Positions 12,033 to 22,699 of a stretch of DNA of 64,000 bases are shown piece by piece. The DNA comes from Diabrotica undecimpunctata (lineage: Eukaryota > Arthropoda > Insecta > Coleoptera > Chrysomelidae). Position numbers and translations under genes: made by a program. The stretch covers positions 81,842,889 through 81,906,888 of the forward strand of contig NC_092809.1 of the NCBI RefSeq assembly GCF_040954645.1. Direction: 5' to 3'. The notes under the pieces were generated by a model. The model ran no database searches, was not told where the DNA came from, and saw only the letters and a program-made list of their open reading frames with translations. The stretch's first letter is position 1. Every line of letters starts with the position of its first letter.

Positions 12033-12593
12033 TCTAGCAAACTAATATAGACATAATAAGAATCTTCTTATGACTAATCGAGATGAGCTTTGACTCTAGC
12101 GGTAGAAAACGTGAAATAGCCGGTGAACATATAGTACGTGAGGTAGCGTTTTGTTTTCGTAGGAATTTGATACGGAATAAATTTTATTTGTAGCAGTTGA
12201 ATAATGTTCCATAGTCAGCAAAATGGACGTCAGTCGCCGCAACTGCTGTGGAGTTAGAGGTGACAGTATCTAAAAGTTTGGTGGGCTACCCTAAATTTTA
12301 TTATTCTAACCTTTAGGTGGGGCGAAGGGGGGGGGCAATGGGGGGGGGGCAATGATAGTGTAAATTTAAAATAGTGGATGAATTCTGCCGTTGCGTTAGC
12401 CGCCAGATTATTTAAAGGATAATTGGTTTTGCGATTTACTACAATTTCTTTTTTTACACATTTTTCGTCCGCGAGATTTTTTGAGTTCAGGGATATATTG
12501 GAAGGGGGTGGGTGTGTATAATTATTGAATTATTTCGTTTATTGTTAACCTTACGACATAATTGTACATAAACAAAAATGTAGACAAAAAGAA

Positions 12594-12727
12594 AAAGACA
12601 GTTAAGATTTGATTTCACGTACAGGGCGCCTGCGCAGCCGCTTATACGTATTTTGGCCTAATAGGCCTCATCAGAACGGCTTTCGCAGTCGCTCTGAACG
12701 TGAAAATAAATCTTTTCTGTCTTAGGA
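12594..12727 (-). ncRNA. Hammerhead-ribozyme-like motif with long stem I
   Basis: On the minus strand the core reads CUGAUGA (plus 12668-12674), a GGCC/GGCC stem II with a 5-nt loop (12655-12667), then AAA-A in place of GAA-A (12651-12654), a UACGUA mini stem III (12645-12650), U16.1 at 12644 and A17 at 12643. The flanks GCCGUU and AGCGGC pair perfectly as stem I (one G-U), and complementarity continues outward to 12594 and 12727 with bulges. The only departure from the hammerhead consensus I see is G12 to A, which should cripple cleavage. The layout is shared with the three copies at 30.8-31.3 kb. Confidence 0.65.
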
Positions 12728-12844
12728 AGCAACTCTAACATGGCTTCGTATAGACGCAAATAGCGACATCTGATAATAAAATCCGTAAACTAATTTTCGA
12801 AACCAAATTCAGAATTTCGCTTAAATCTGTGCCTTCTAAGAATT

Positions 12845-13190
12845 GCAAGGCAAAACAGACGTTGATAAAGATGTTATTAGAGACATGGGGAATCTAAAAA
12901 TTGCATTCCACAACATATCTCCTCAACTAAGCAAAATTCTTAGCGAACGATCCCTTAGCATATTTCCTGTAATTCTTCACAGTACTCGCATCTCGGTCGT
13001 TTCCAGTAGCATTTGTGCTGTGACTGTGTCGGGTCTTGTTTCTGAGGCATATGTCATTATTGGTCTTACACTGGCTTTATAAATTCTTGACTTCATCTCA
13101 ATGTTAATGAGTCTGTTTCACCATATAGTGTTATTAAGGCATACTGCCAGTCTATTTGCTTTTTTTACTTGATCTCTTAAAATAAAATTT
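12845..13190 (-). pseudogene. LINE ORF2 C-terminal fragment
   Basis: Minus-strand translation contains EMKSRIYKASVRPIMTYASE, matching the K.RIYK..VRP.MTYG.E motif downstream of RT in many LINEs, then a TEMRVLRRI-like segment. Frame breaks are present. It is a short, old fragment inside the BTB intron. Confidence 0.65.
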
Positions 13191-13344
13191 ATTGGGTATA
13201 AAATTCTTACGAAAACACATACTATTATATCTATGAACAGAGTACAGCGGCATATGCGTAATGTGCAAGCGTTGCTAAAGAGATATAGATATTCTACCGA
13301 TCGAGTGCTCCGCGTTACACTGTTTTGCTCACTATGCCTTGTCT

Positions 13345-14248
13345 ATTCTTATTATGTTTAGGGTTACCAGACAAATAGTTTATAAATTGAGTATTTGAGA
13401 ATAATTTGATAGAAGGGATCTTTCCAGTTCTTAATAAAACCCTACACAGCCTTATTCATTAAGCTCAGCGTTCTATTTATAGATAACTGAAAATTTAATT
13501 TTTTTCCAACTCTTAAAATTTGTTTAAATTAAAAAAAAATCCATAGATCTTTTAGGCTATAGTTAACTGAATTATATTATTTTTTTGTATTATATTTCCA
13601 ATATCCTTTCAAAAAAAAAATATAAACATCTGATAAATTTGCTGACCGTTTAGATTTACACATTTAATAATAAAAGTTTTATATCGGCCCTTTATTATAA
13701 TATATTTATGAATAAATATCGGAAATATAAATTGTTGAATCGTCATTATAAGTTTTATTTTACTAATCTATAAATATGACACTGGTACTCAGCGTTATCA
13801 AAATGTGAAGTATTTCAGTATTCAGTTAAATGTGAATATGTGCAGAAGTCGTTGTATTTTTTGTAATTTTACATTTTTTTTGTGATGTGCATAAAAAGTT
13901 TTAGTTTTATATTTTATCATATTTAGGAAAAATTATTCCGCAGTAACTAATATTTTACGGATATTGTTTTGGATAATAAATATAAAAAATAAAGTAAATG
14001 AAATTATTGTGAAATAATATGGACATAACTCATTGAAGCAATTTAGACGTGGAAAGCTTATTCGATTCGACTACTAATTTTGGGTTATTTGTGGAAGTAG
14101 CCAATACTGTTATAATTTTGACTTCTATACTGGCAAAAAAATCGCGAATATTTGACCTAAGGATAAAGGGTAGTACTTGATCTGTCAGAGTGCATTTCTG
14201 AACCTGCAAGTCACCGAATATTTTTTAAAAAATTATTTTACCAGCAGA
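13345..14248. other. AT-rich intronic sequence
   Basis: No coding domain, TIR or RNA motif was recognised. Confidence 0.4.
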
Positions 14249-14735
14249 TCTTATATACTAAAACGCTAAGCCCTTTTCTTGTCCACCACTTTACTCAAAA
14301 ACCATATTAGATAATTAAAATATTTTTTCGGAATATTATTAGTATTACGTATGAGATTGCCAAGATATACTTTTGGTACAAAAATTCACTTCCGGTTTTG
14401 AGATGACCGGAAGTTAAAATTTACTTTAAGTTTTAGACCCCACAATGTATATATGGATCGAAAGGTCTCGTCGGGACGAATCTAAATATGTACTTCCTTT
14501 GATGAACTAAAAATTGCATTCCGGTTTTGAGGTCGACTTCCGGTTTCGTTTTTATTAGTCAAATCAATAGAGAATTCAACGTAGAGTTCAAAAATGTAGG
14601 TTCACGAAATTATCATTTATAGTTTTTGAGTTATTGATAAAAATATTTTTACTTCCGGTCATTGTATATATTGTATATTTTTCTCGCAAAATAAAAATTT
14701 CATTTAAAAAACTCGATGTCGAGTTGGTCCGCTAG
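14249..14735 (+). mobile_element. Non-autonomous Helitron
   Basis: Begins TCTTATATACTAAAACGCTA directly after an A (14248). It ends with a 6-bp hairpin AACTCG-ATGT-CGAGTT (14709-14724), a short spacer and CTAG (14732-14735) followed by T. A 5' TC, a 3' hairpin plus CTRR, no TIRs and insertion between A and T are the Helitron hallmarks. The 487-bp interior carries several CTTCCGGT/ACCGGAAG motifs and no Rep/helicase gene. Confidence 0.78.
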
Positions 14736-15466
14736 TATTTATTATAAGAGAAGGCCTGCATCAACACTACTAATTTGTTGGAAAATATGTCACTAAAATT
14801 AGAGCTTAAAAGTGGTATTGGCGAATAGTCACACGCCTAATTAATATCATTAATAAATTCATGGCTTTTCTAAAAACAAGTCCATAATCCAAATAAGACT
14901 TTATTAGATTTTCTTCGATCTGTAGCAGTTCTCTACTTAAACTTAACTCTTAGTACAAGAAGTATAGTAGGAAGATCGAGAACTTCAACATCTAATGTAT
15001 TTACAGACATAAAATTCGATGGGAAGGATTATGGAGAAACGTGAAGAACAGAGACGATGTGAAGGAGAAAATTGGAAAGCCAAACCACTACATATTGTGG
15101 AAAATGTACTGTAACATTGTGTAAAAATTGTTTTATACAATATCAGAAAACACAAACTTATTTTATTAAACGCTAATACAAATGTTAATTTCAAAACTGT
15201 TTTTAACTCATTCATACAACAATATACACTAACACGCTCAGTGATCTATTTAAAGGACGGGTCAAAATTCAAAATCACAAATATATAAAACAGTTTCATA
15301 AAGATTTTCCTTGTTAAGAACAATATTACGGATGATTATGTAAAATTACCGATTATTATTTAATTTTGAAATTATGACGATAAGTCACGTAATGACGGAT
15401 TTACCGGAGACTAAGGTTCTATTAGGGACTTCTTGCTAATTTATCGGTAGAAAAAGTATACATTAC

Positions 15467-15714
15467 CTGGTTGATTAACTATAGCAGCCTTGAAAAATCC
15501 ACTGTGTGTTGTTAAAACTATTTTATGTGCAGAAAATTGAGTTAAGTGGGGCCCAACTTGAAGGTTAACGTCAGGAACTGGCGATAAATTTGCTGATGTT
15601 GATAAATTTAATGGTGATGTTGATGATATCGCCGGGGTCGTTTGAGAAACATTGCTGCATGATCCTAATGTCAACCATGCTTGATATAGAGAATACATAA
15701 TAGTTTAACAAAAC
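15467..15714 (-). CDS. BTB-C2H2 zinc-finger protein, exon 1 (host gene)
   Basis: First coding exon. The ATG at 15698 is chosen because an in-frame TAA lies six bases upstream, just after a good acceptor TTTCAG|G (15715/15714). A non-coding 5' exon probably exists further upstream. The exon encodes 77 codons plus one base: a Ser/Thr-rich N-terminus, then the start of the BTB domain (DVNLQVGPHLTQFSAHKIVL, TTHSGFFKAAIVNQP). The donor CCAG|GTAATG at 15467 leads to exon 2 at 9672. The joined protein is 409 aa. BTB residues such as the HK.VL..HSGFF.A core are intact. The gene is presumably a nuclear regulator; no orthologue name is assigned. Confidence 0.85.
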
Positions 15715-16037
15715 CTGAAATAAATTTAAAATTTCTATTAACGATAAAAAAAAATATCTATTTTAATTTATAATAGATATAACAATATTTGATGTTGTTG
15801 GCAAGATTATGTAGACGGTTTGAAATTATTAACCTTTTTGAAATTAGTATTAACATTATCAGGTGGCACACACGTCTTGCCACGACTTGAAAATAGTTGG
15901 TATTAAAAAATGTATTGAGACAATTAGGCGTTGCCAGACTTCTGTTTTATGTATTTAACACCTTCCAGACTACATAAAATCATAAGTGTTACATATGGTT
16001 GAACTCGTATTGAATAAGAGATTCCAATAATGACTGA

Positions 16038-16074
16038 ATATACAGAGTGATGAATTTGAAAAACCAAAGTTACT

Positions 16075-16145
<71 letters not shown>

Positions 16146-16166
16146 CTTTATGTCTTTATATTGTAT

Positions 16167-16237
<71 letters not shown>

Positions 16238-16367
16238 GGCAAATCTGGCAACATTGCAAATATTAAATATGAAATCTCCGTATCCCAAAATAGGTGTACC
16301 TCGAATTTTGTACAATTATGATTAACAAGTTACGAGATAATTGATCGTTTCCAGACTTTTGGGCCAC

Positions 16368-16376
<9 letters not shown>
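16038..16376. mobile_element. Short MITE with TATACAGAGTG ends
   Basis: TATACAGAGTG at the left end and CACTCTGTATA at the right end form an 11-bp TIR around about 320 bp. The interior is taken up largely by two (TA)n tracts. The termini resemble those of the 47190-47738 element (CAGGGTG). No coding capacity. Confidence 0.5.
16078..16234. repeat. Two (TA)n tracts
   Basis: Pure AT dinucleotide runs at 16078-16145 and 16170-16234, separated by about 25 bp. Confidence 0.95.

Positions 16377-16437
<61 letters not shown>
16372..16437. repeat. (TA)n tract
   Basis: About 66 bp of pure AT repeat between the MITE end and the inverted Penelope-terminus element. Confidence 0.95.
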
Positions 16438-16440
<3 letters not shown>

Positions 16441-16836
16441 CCTAGAGCTAAGAATAATACTATTATAAAAATTAATATTAAACTTACTAGTCTTCCGGAT
16501 TTAACCGCGTTGATTTCCATTGCGCTGAGCTTTCGACATCCTCTTTGATGTCTTCTTCAGGTCTTCCGAGGTCTCAGTCTCCCAAGCCCCCAGACACTAC
16601 ATCACTATTCACTTCACTACACTATAGTGTAGTGTACTGTACTACAGAAGTGAAGTTTATAGTGGTCAGTGCAGTAGTGTCTGGGGGCTCGGGAGACTGA
16701 GACCACGGAATCCCTGAAGAAGACATCATAGAGGATGTCGAAAGCTCGGCGCAATGGAAATTAACGCGGTTCCGCCTGGAAGAATGGTGAGTTTAATATT
16801 AATTCTTATATTGTTCTAACCGCGGAAATCTTTCCG

Positions 16837-16840
<4 letters not shown>
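16438..16840. mobile_element. Inverted pair of Penelope-like element termini
   Basis: Two arms of about 180-190 bp are inverted around a centre near 16625. Each arm carries CTTCCGG..GTTAACCGCG-type sequence, a CTGAAGA-hairpin-GAAA block (right arm 16714-16743) and the GTGTCTGGGGGCTC stretch. The same arm flanks the GIY-YIG/RT-bearing element at 42281-44146. The structure has no coding sequence and is flanked by (TA)n on both sides. It is read as a non-autonomous derivative of a Penelope-like retroelement. Confidence 0.7.

Positions 16841-16932
<92 letters not shown>
16840..16932. repeat. (TA)n tract
   Basis: Pure AT repeat directly after the inverted Penelope termini and at the 3' end of the minus-strand LINE. 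Confidence 0.95.
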
Positions 16933-16934
<2 letters not shown>

Positions 16935-17600
16935 AGAATTTCCACAGTTTTCACTGTATTCCTTCACTCAACCGTTTTCTCCAATTGTTCCTGTTTAGCC
17001 AGTCCCCCTCCTGTAGGTTTCTTCTACTCATTGCTTCGTCCACTTCATCTCTGAAAGATCTTCGGGGTCTGCCTCTCTTTCTTTTTCCTATTGGGCTCCA
17101 CTCTGTTATTCTATTTATCCACCGATTTTGGTCTGCTCTTCTGACATGTCCGTACCAGGTTAACCTCTTTTTTCTTATTTATTGTCCAATTTTCACACCC
17201 ATAAGTGAGGATACTTCTTGTCATGGTATTATATATTTTTTTCTTTGTTTTCATGCTGATGTTCTTATCCCATAGTACCGGGTTCAATTTTCGTATGCAG
17301 TCTCTTGTTTGTCCTAGTCTATTTTTTATATCTTCCTCCGTTGTTCCTTTGTTTGATATTATAAAGCCTAAATACTTATACTTGTCTGTTCCTTTGATTT
17401 GTTTACCTTCGTCTATTTCCAGCTGTTTTATTTCTGTATTCTCCGTTGTTAGGTATTCAGTTTTCTTTAGGTTTATTTCCATCCCATTCTTTGTATATTC
17501 CTGCTCCAGTTTTCTCATCATAAAACTGAGGTCATCCTCGTCTTGTGCAATCACTATTTGGTCGTCGGCAAAACTTAGCGTACTTGGATATTACTTAAAG
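16933..17600 (-). pseudogene. LINE, 5'-truncated, RT C-terminal half
   Basis: Minus-strand translation starts with SFADDQIVIAQDEDDLSFMM, which includes the RT catalytic box (FADD). It continues through LKKTEYL, YKYLGFIISNKG, DIKNRLGQTRD and MTRSILTYGCENW, the usual order downstream of the RT palm in LINEs. The C-terminal part (16935-17110) reads [14 protein letters not shown] in another frame, so there is at least one frameshift. The 3' end abuts a (TA)n tract, which may represent its tail. The 5' truncation lies inside RT. Confidence 0.8.
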
Positions 17601-17629
17601 GTCAGTATTTGACTACAAAACTCAAAATG

Positions 17630-17631
<2 letters not shown>

Positions 17632-17696
<65 letters not shown>
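17632..17696. repeat. (TA)n tract at the left end of a DDE transposon
   Basis: Pure AT repeat. Together with the flank at 17600-17632 it is mirrored at 21098-21190, so the inverted repeat extends outside the transposon TIR. Confidence 0.95.
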
Positions 17697-17698
<2 letters not shown>

Positions 17699-17699
<1 letters not shown>

Positions 17700-20600
17700 T
17701 ACCTCGGAGGTAAAGGACACTATGTCCATTTTTATCGAAATTTAGATTATTGCACTTTTGAATATAACTTTTCTGGCTCTACACATAGGTAAACCATACT
17801 ATGTCCAGAGACAATTCTACGGCAAGTTACCGACTTTTTAATGAACACCAAGTCCACTTCCAGTCAGAGGCAAACAACACCATGTGGACTTGATGTTGTT
17901 TACCTCTACTATATGTGTGCACCGTCATTTACCATCCGGACATAGTGTTATGTACCCTTCTACACTTCCCGTCATATAGAAATGGTACACTTTTTTTTCC
18001 CAATGTAAACCAGTGTTCAGACCAGAGATATATAAGAGAGCCTCTCTTACATATCTCTGGTTCAGACTGGAGACAATGGTTCGTGAAACAATTCATTGTT
18101 GCCATCACAGATAACGGAATTGCACTAAATCTAAATAAAAAAAAATAACGTTCAAAAATGTGTTTAGATAAATATTATTTTTATTATGAACAACAAAAAG
18201 CGGTATCTAATAAATTTAATAACCAGAGAGAAGGTTGAATTAATGTCTAAAATGTTTGAAGAATTTTTTAATAATGGAGATATATCAAAATACTATTATT
18301 TTAGCAGTTTCGAATTATAAAACATATATTTAAATTCCAGACTTGTTCACTGTAAAAGTTATTCATTTTGTATTAATTTCAAATTAAATTTTTAATTTTT
18401 CCAGTGTGTTTTATTTATTCTAGTACGCCACAACTCAATACAGTTTTGTGCTACACTTTACGAGAAACGAATGACAGCTCTCGATTTGAAATTAAACATA
18501 ATAATTTAAAGTCATGTCTAAATTTTTTATTTTTTAACATTATTTTTGAAATAAAATATTTTCATAAATTATAATAAAACACGATTCAAGTCCTTCTTTT
18601 AGCTGGTTTGTTAGCTGGATATTGGTAAAATCTATGAGCCTCTAAGTGATGAAAGCTCAGAATCGGACGACAATGATATGAGACGTATAAGTAAACCAGC
18701 GAAAACAAAGGTAAAAGAGAAGGCTATTATTACTCCTACGATTAGCGGGGCAATAAAAAAAATCTTCTTTAGGACGATTTATCCCTAAGCAGTGATGCAG
18801 ACAATTTCAATGAACATAATGAAGTTATTTTAGAAGAAGAGATAAGTGTTAAAAGAAATGTACAAAATATAACTAAGTGCAAACAAAAAGGTAAAAAACG
18901 TGTAGTAAATGAACAAAATTGGGCCTGTAATGTTCGCAAACGAAAAATAGCTGGTGGGAAAGAGTATCTCAGTAAAAGAGGCAAAGACATGCCTGCAAAA
19001 ATGTTAAAGCCTCCTTGCATGTGTCGCATGAAATGCTCTGAAAGATGGCCAGAATACGAAAGACAAAAAATTTTCAACTCATACTGGACTAGAACAAACG
19101 TTTCAGATCTTAAAAAGCAATTTATCTTCTCATGTATCGACATCCAACCTACTCTTCGATCAAGAAAAAAAGATCTAAATTCTACCAAATCTAAAAATAA
19201 TACACTACACTACCATTTTACAGTGAACAATCAGCTATTGAAGGTGTGCAAGGTTATGTTTGTAAACACACTTTGTATATCTAATTTAGTAGTAGTAAAT
19301 ATGTTGAAAAAAATTGAGCCAGGAGGTTTAATAAAAGCTGATCAAAGAGGTAGACACACGCCAACCAATAAAACTCCTACCGAAACCATAAATAGTATAC
19401 ATCAACATATTAAATCATTCCCAAAATACGAGTCATTATTCCAGAGAAAGGAGTAAGAGAGATTATCTGGGCACAGAACTTACAATAGAAAAGATGTATC
19501 AACTGTACATTGATGAATGCAATGAAAGACATGTAGATCCAAAGCTCAGAGCAAAAAAGTGGTTGTACGCAGATATTTTTAATAAAGACTTCAAGTTGTC
19601 GTTTAAACCGCCCGAAAGAGACATTTGCGATACATGCAGTACATTCACCGCTCAATTAAAAAATAATCTTACTGCAGACGAACTAACCAGTGTACAGGCT
19701 GATCATGATGCTCACCTAATTGAATCTAAAACTCGGTATAACTTAAAACAATTGGACTTTATAATAGCTAAAGAGTCACCAAAATACAAAGTACTATCTG
19801 GTGATTTGCAAAAATGTTTGCCTTCACCACTAAAAAACAATTGTATTAGTTTCTACAAAAGGAAGCTTTGGATATTAAATTTTACATTACATGATGCCAG
19901 TGATTCTTCTGTACAATGTATAATGTGGAACGAATCGAAAGGGGCCCGAGGTGCAAATGAAATTGCCTCGTCAATTTTGAAATGGGCTGACAATACAATT
20001 CAAGTCAAGTAGAGGACATCACTCTTTGGACCAATAACTGCTATGGACAAAATAAAATTATAAGTATTATAATGTGCTATTTTTGGATACTGCAAATAAA
20101 GACGATCACTTAAAAGTTTTTACTGAAAGGGCACACACATATGGAAGCAGACACTGTTCATGCTTTAATCGAAAGAAAAAGAAAGAAACTCTCCAATTTT
20201 GCCATTTTAACACCATGGGACTGGCAACAACTAGTTAGGCAAACATCAGGTAAATTCACAGTGCACAATATGGAACTTGCAGATTTCAAAAACTTCAAAA
20301 CGCTATTCGATAAGAAATTGTCATCTAATCCTCCTTTTGTAAGTAGAAAAAAAAATGTTAATAAAGACCTTGTTCTACTGTCAACATGTATTTTCCTACA
20401 AGTCCAACAAGAACAGATTGGAAAGTTCTTTTATAAGACCGATTTCAATAATCAAAATATGTATGAAGTGGACTTCATGAGGTATCAAAGACAGCAAGTA
20501 ACGTTTCCAGCCCAATTAAATCAAGTCTCGGTAATCCCATTACCAATCACAAAACAAAAGTACAATGACTTAATTGCATTACTGCCTTTTGTTCCGTCAG

Positions 20601-21092
20601 TTTGTCATGCGTTTTATCAAAATTTAACACATAGCGATGTAGTCACAAACGATTACCCACAAGAAGATGAAGATGATATGGAGCATCTTTAACACTTTTG
20701 AAACTTGTCGTCTATAGTTTTACTTAATTATTATAACATTATAATATTTACTTCTAATAAAATAATAGTATAGGCTGTTTAATGTGTTTGTATTGTTTAT
20801 TTCGTAAAGACCTTAACATGCAATGCCACATTATTTAAAAAATTTGTTAGAGGTAAATAACACTATGTCCAACTACACATTTTTAAAAAAATTTTAAATA
20901 ATGAACGGTAAGCCTCAGGTATATAACACTTCATGGAATGAAAAACGATTATACACACCACAATAATAATATATTAATCTCGGTTAAATATAAGAAACAT
21001 TGGAGTATTTACTGATTACAAATTTAAAAAATTTTAAAACTGCTCTCCTGAAAAAGTAAGAAAATGGACATAGTGTCCTTTACCTCCGAGGT

Positions 21093-21093
<1 letters not shown>
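17699..21093 (+). mobile_element. 3.4 kb DDE transposon with palindromic-start TIRs
   Basis: TIRs of about 34 bp begin GTACCTCGGAGGTAAAGGAC on both ends, match without mismatch over the first 30 bases, and contain the palindrome ACCTCGGAGGT. Subterminal copies of an ACTATGTCC-like motif occur near 17795, 17875, 20865 and in the TIRs, as expected for transposase-binding repeats. A transposase relic occupies 18780-20695. The (TA)n flanks hide any target duplication. The superfamily is not assigned with confidence. Confidence 0.8.
18780..20695 (+). pseudogene. Transposase (DDE-type, unassigned superfamily), frameshifted
   Basis: Three open frames together cover one protein. The N-terminal part (about 18780-19456) is basic and includes NVRKRKIAGGKEYLSKRGK then PPCMCRMKC, a Cys pattern that may bind zinc. 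The middle part (19494-20012) has PPERDICDTCSTF and SGDLQKCLPSP, the likely first catalytic Asp. Next comes a WTNNCYGQNK stretch near 20030, where the related copy at 32.3 kb has a DGAGGQNKN-type box, so the catalytic Asp appears replaced by Asn. The C-terminal part (20141-20692) starts MEADTVHALIERKR, the His/Glu-rich third motif, and ends in an acidic tail. Frameshifts fall near 19456, 20010 and 20110. It would cut and paste the enclosing TIR element; this copy cannot. Confidence 0.72.

Positions 21094-21097
<4 letters not shown>

Positions 21098-21154
<57 letters not shown>
21098..21154. repeat. (TA)n tract at the right end of the DDE transposon
   Basis: Pure AT repeat, mirror partner of 17632-17696. 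Confidence 0.95.
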
Positions 21155-21157
<3 letters not shown>

Positions 21158-21441
21158 CATTTTGAGTTTTGTAGTCAAATACTGACCTTTAAGTACAAGC
21201 AAATGAGTAGTACTGACAAACTCTTTAAGGTTTGTTAAGCTTTTGAGTTTATTTAACTCTTTCTTAAAACATACTAAAAATTGAAACAAAAAACTGCATT
21301 ACACAATGAAGTTGTTGTATCTTTAACAGGCTTACCCTTGTGAGAATTGTATTAAAAAATTAACAGAATTACTTAACGGTTGACATTAGGTATATTATTT
21401 AATTTTCGTTTACTTTCAGTCAAAACTTATTACTGTGGTTA

Positions 21442-22340
21442 CAGTCTGTCCCAAACCCTTCTTTCAGTGCGTCACTAATTTTGACGTCATATAGGATTTT
21501 AAGAATGTCGAGAATTATTGCATGGCATTTTAGTTAAATCTGACAGTTGAAGGATCGTAATCGGCTAAATGTGAAAATGTTATTTTTTGAAAATGTGGAG
21601 TAAAAACTTTAAGAATTCAATTTTTTTTTAATTTACATATTAGAGGACCCGTCCTGTATAAAAATTTTTATTGTGCATTATATTGGAACGGCAGTTTGTC
21701 ATAATTCCTATTCTATACACTCCAAGGAAAGTGCTTAATTAGCTAAGATTTATTTATGTATTTATTATTATTTATTACAAACACTATGGCTAAAATGTAT
21801 AGTATTTAAACTACTAATGTGAATATTTTTTAGAATAATTTAAAACTTACTTCACGAACGGCAGAAACTGGTAATAAAGTTGTCCCAGCCTCTTTTTCTA
21901 ATTGAAAATAATTTAATAATTTTAATATTAGTCTTTGTTCATTCTCGGTATATCTCGGCATATTTAAAATATTTTTATGACAATAAATACAAAATTAAAT
22001 TTTCACTGTAAAATGACTAAAAATACTATCCTGGAATGACAATTATCATTTTATCAGTTGACATTGTCAAAGTACTGTCACTATCGAGACCATCTGCGTC
22101 AAATTATATTTATGCGCATCATTGATTGGATATCTATTTAGCGTATTCTAAACTCCGACCAATTATATATCCGTAAGTAGAATTCACTTTAATATACAAA
22201 TACCCGTGAACGAAATATAATTTTCTAAGTTCTATGTATAATAATCACAGACTCACGTTTTTTCTGTCACTTCTAGCTTAATGCGTTAGAGAGAATTCGA
22301 TAAACTGTGACGCACTGAAAGAAGGGTTTGGGATGAACTA
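21442..22340. mobile_element. MITE with a relic transposase exon 1
   Basis: TIR core TCCCAAACCCTTCTTTCAGT (about 27 bp perfect) at both ends, flanked by TA. Inside, on the minus strand near 21960-21850, lies a short frame starting MPRYTENEQRLILKLL and ending at a good splice donor (GAA|GTAAGT). This resembles the first coding exon of insect Tc1/IS630-type transposases. No further exon is present, so the element is non-autonomous. Confidence 0.72.
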
Positions 22341-22699
22341 TACCATGTTATTCCATATGTTATGTATGTATGTTACCATTCATTTTAGGTTAGTTTGACA
22401 GAGGAAGTGTCTATGTTTCACTTACCTTCATTGCAAATTTTGACATAGTATGTAAAAATGTTTCGTTTGCATTTATTAAACAAGCAACATAGTTTATGTT
22501 AATAAGTAATTAAGAAGGGAAAAAAACCAAAAACAAATAAACAATAAATTTTATCTTATTTGAACTTGGAATAATCTCTTTTTTTTTGTGTAACTTTTAA
22601 AGAACTTTTATATAGTTGTTGTTCTTTTATTTAAAAGAAGATTACTGTATATTTATAGCACTAAGATTTACAATGTCTTCTCTTTTGTTTAAGGTGGTT

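Larger units (their letters stand above)
9673..15466 (-). other. Intron of the BTB-C2H2 gene (5,794 bp)
   Basis: Bounded by CCAG|GTAATG at 15467/15466 and TTTTTTAG|G at 9673/9672 on the minus strand. Joining the exons gives an uninterrupted BTB domain (NQP-G-STPIMVPN across the junction), which supports both sites. The intron holds a 1.18 kb TIR element, LINE tails, a G-rich tract, a hammerhead-like motif and a Helitron. Parts at 9700-10425, 13345-14248 and 14740-15440 show nothing recognisable. Confidence 0.85.

Noticed and set aside
12843..13082. 79-codon plus-strand frame
   Set aside because: It is the antisense of a LINE ORF2 fragment on the minus strand.
14985..15215. 76-codon minus-strand frame in the BTB intron
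   Set aside because: No recognisable domain, AT-driven composition, and no splice sites linking it to the BTB exons.
16714..16743. Penelope-terminus CTGAAGA-hairpin-GAAA block as an active hammerhead
   Set aside because: The region after GAAA does not give a short stem III with U16.1-H17. Kept only as a degenerate resemblance.
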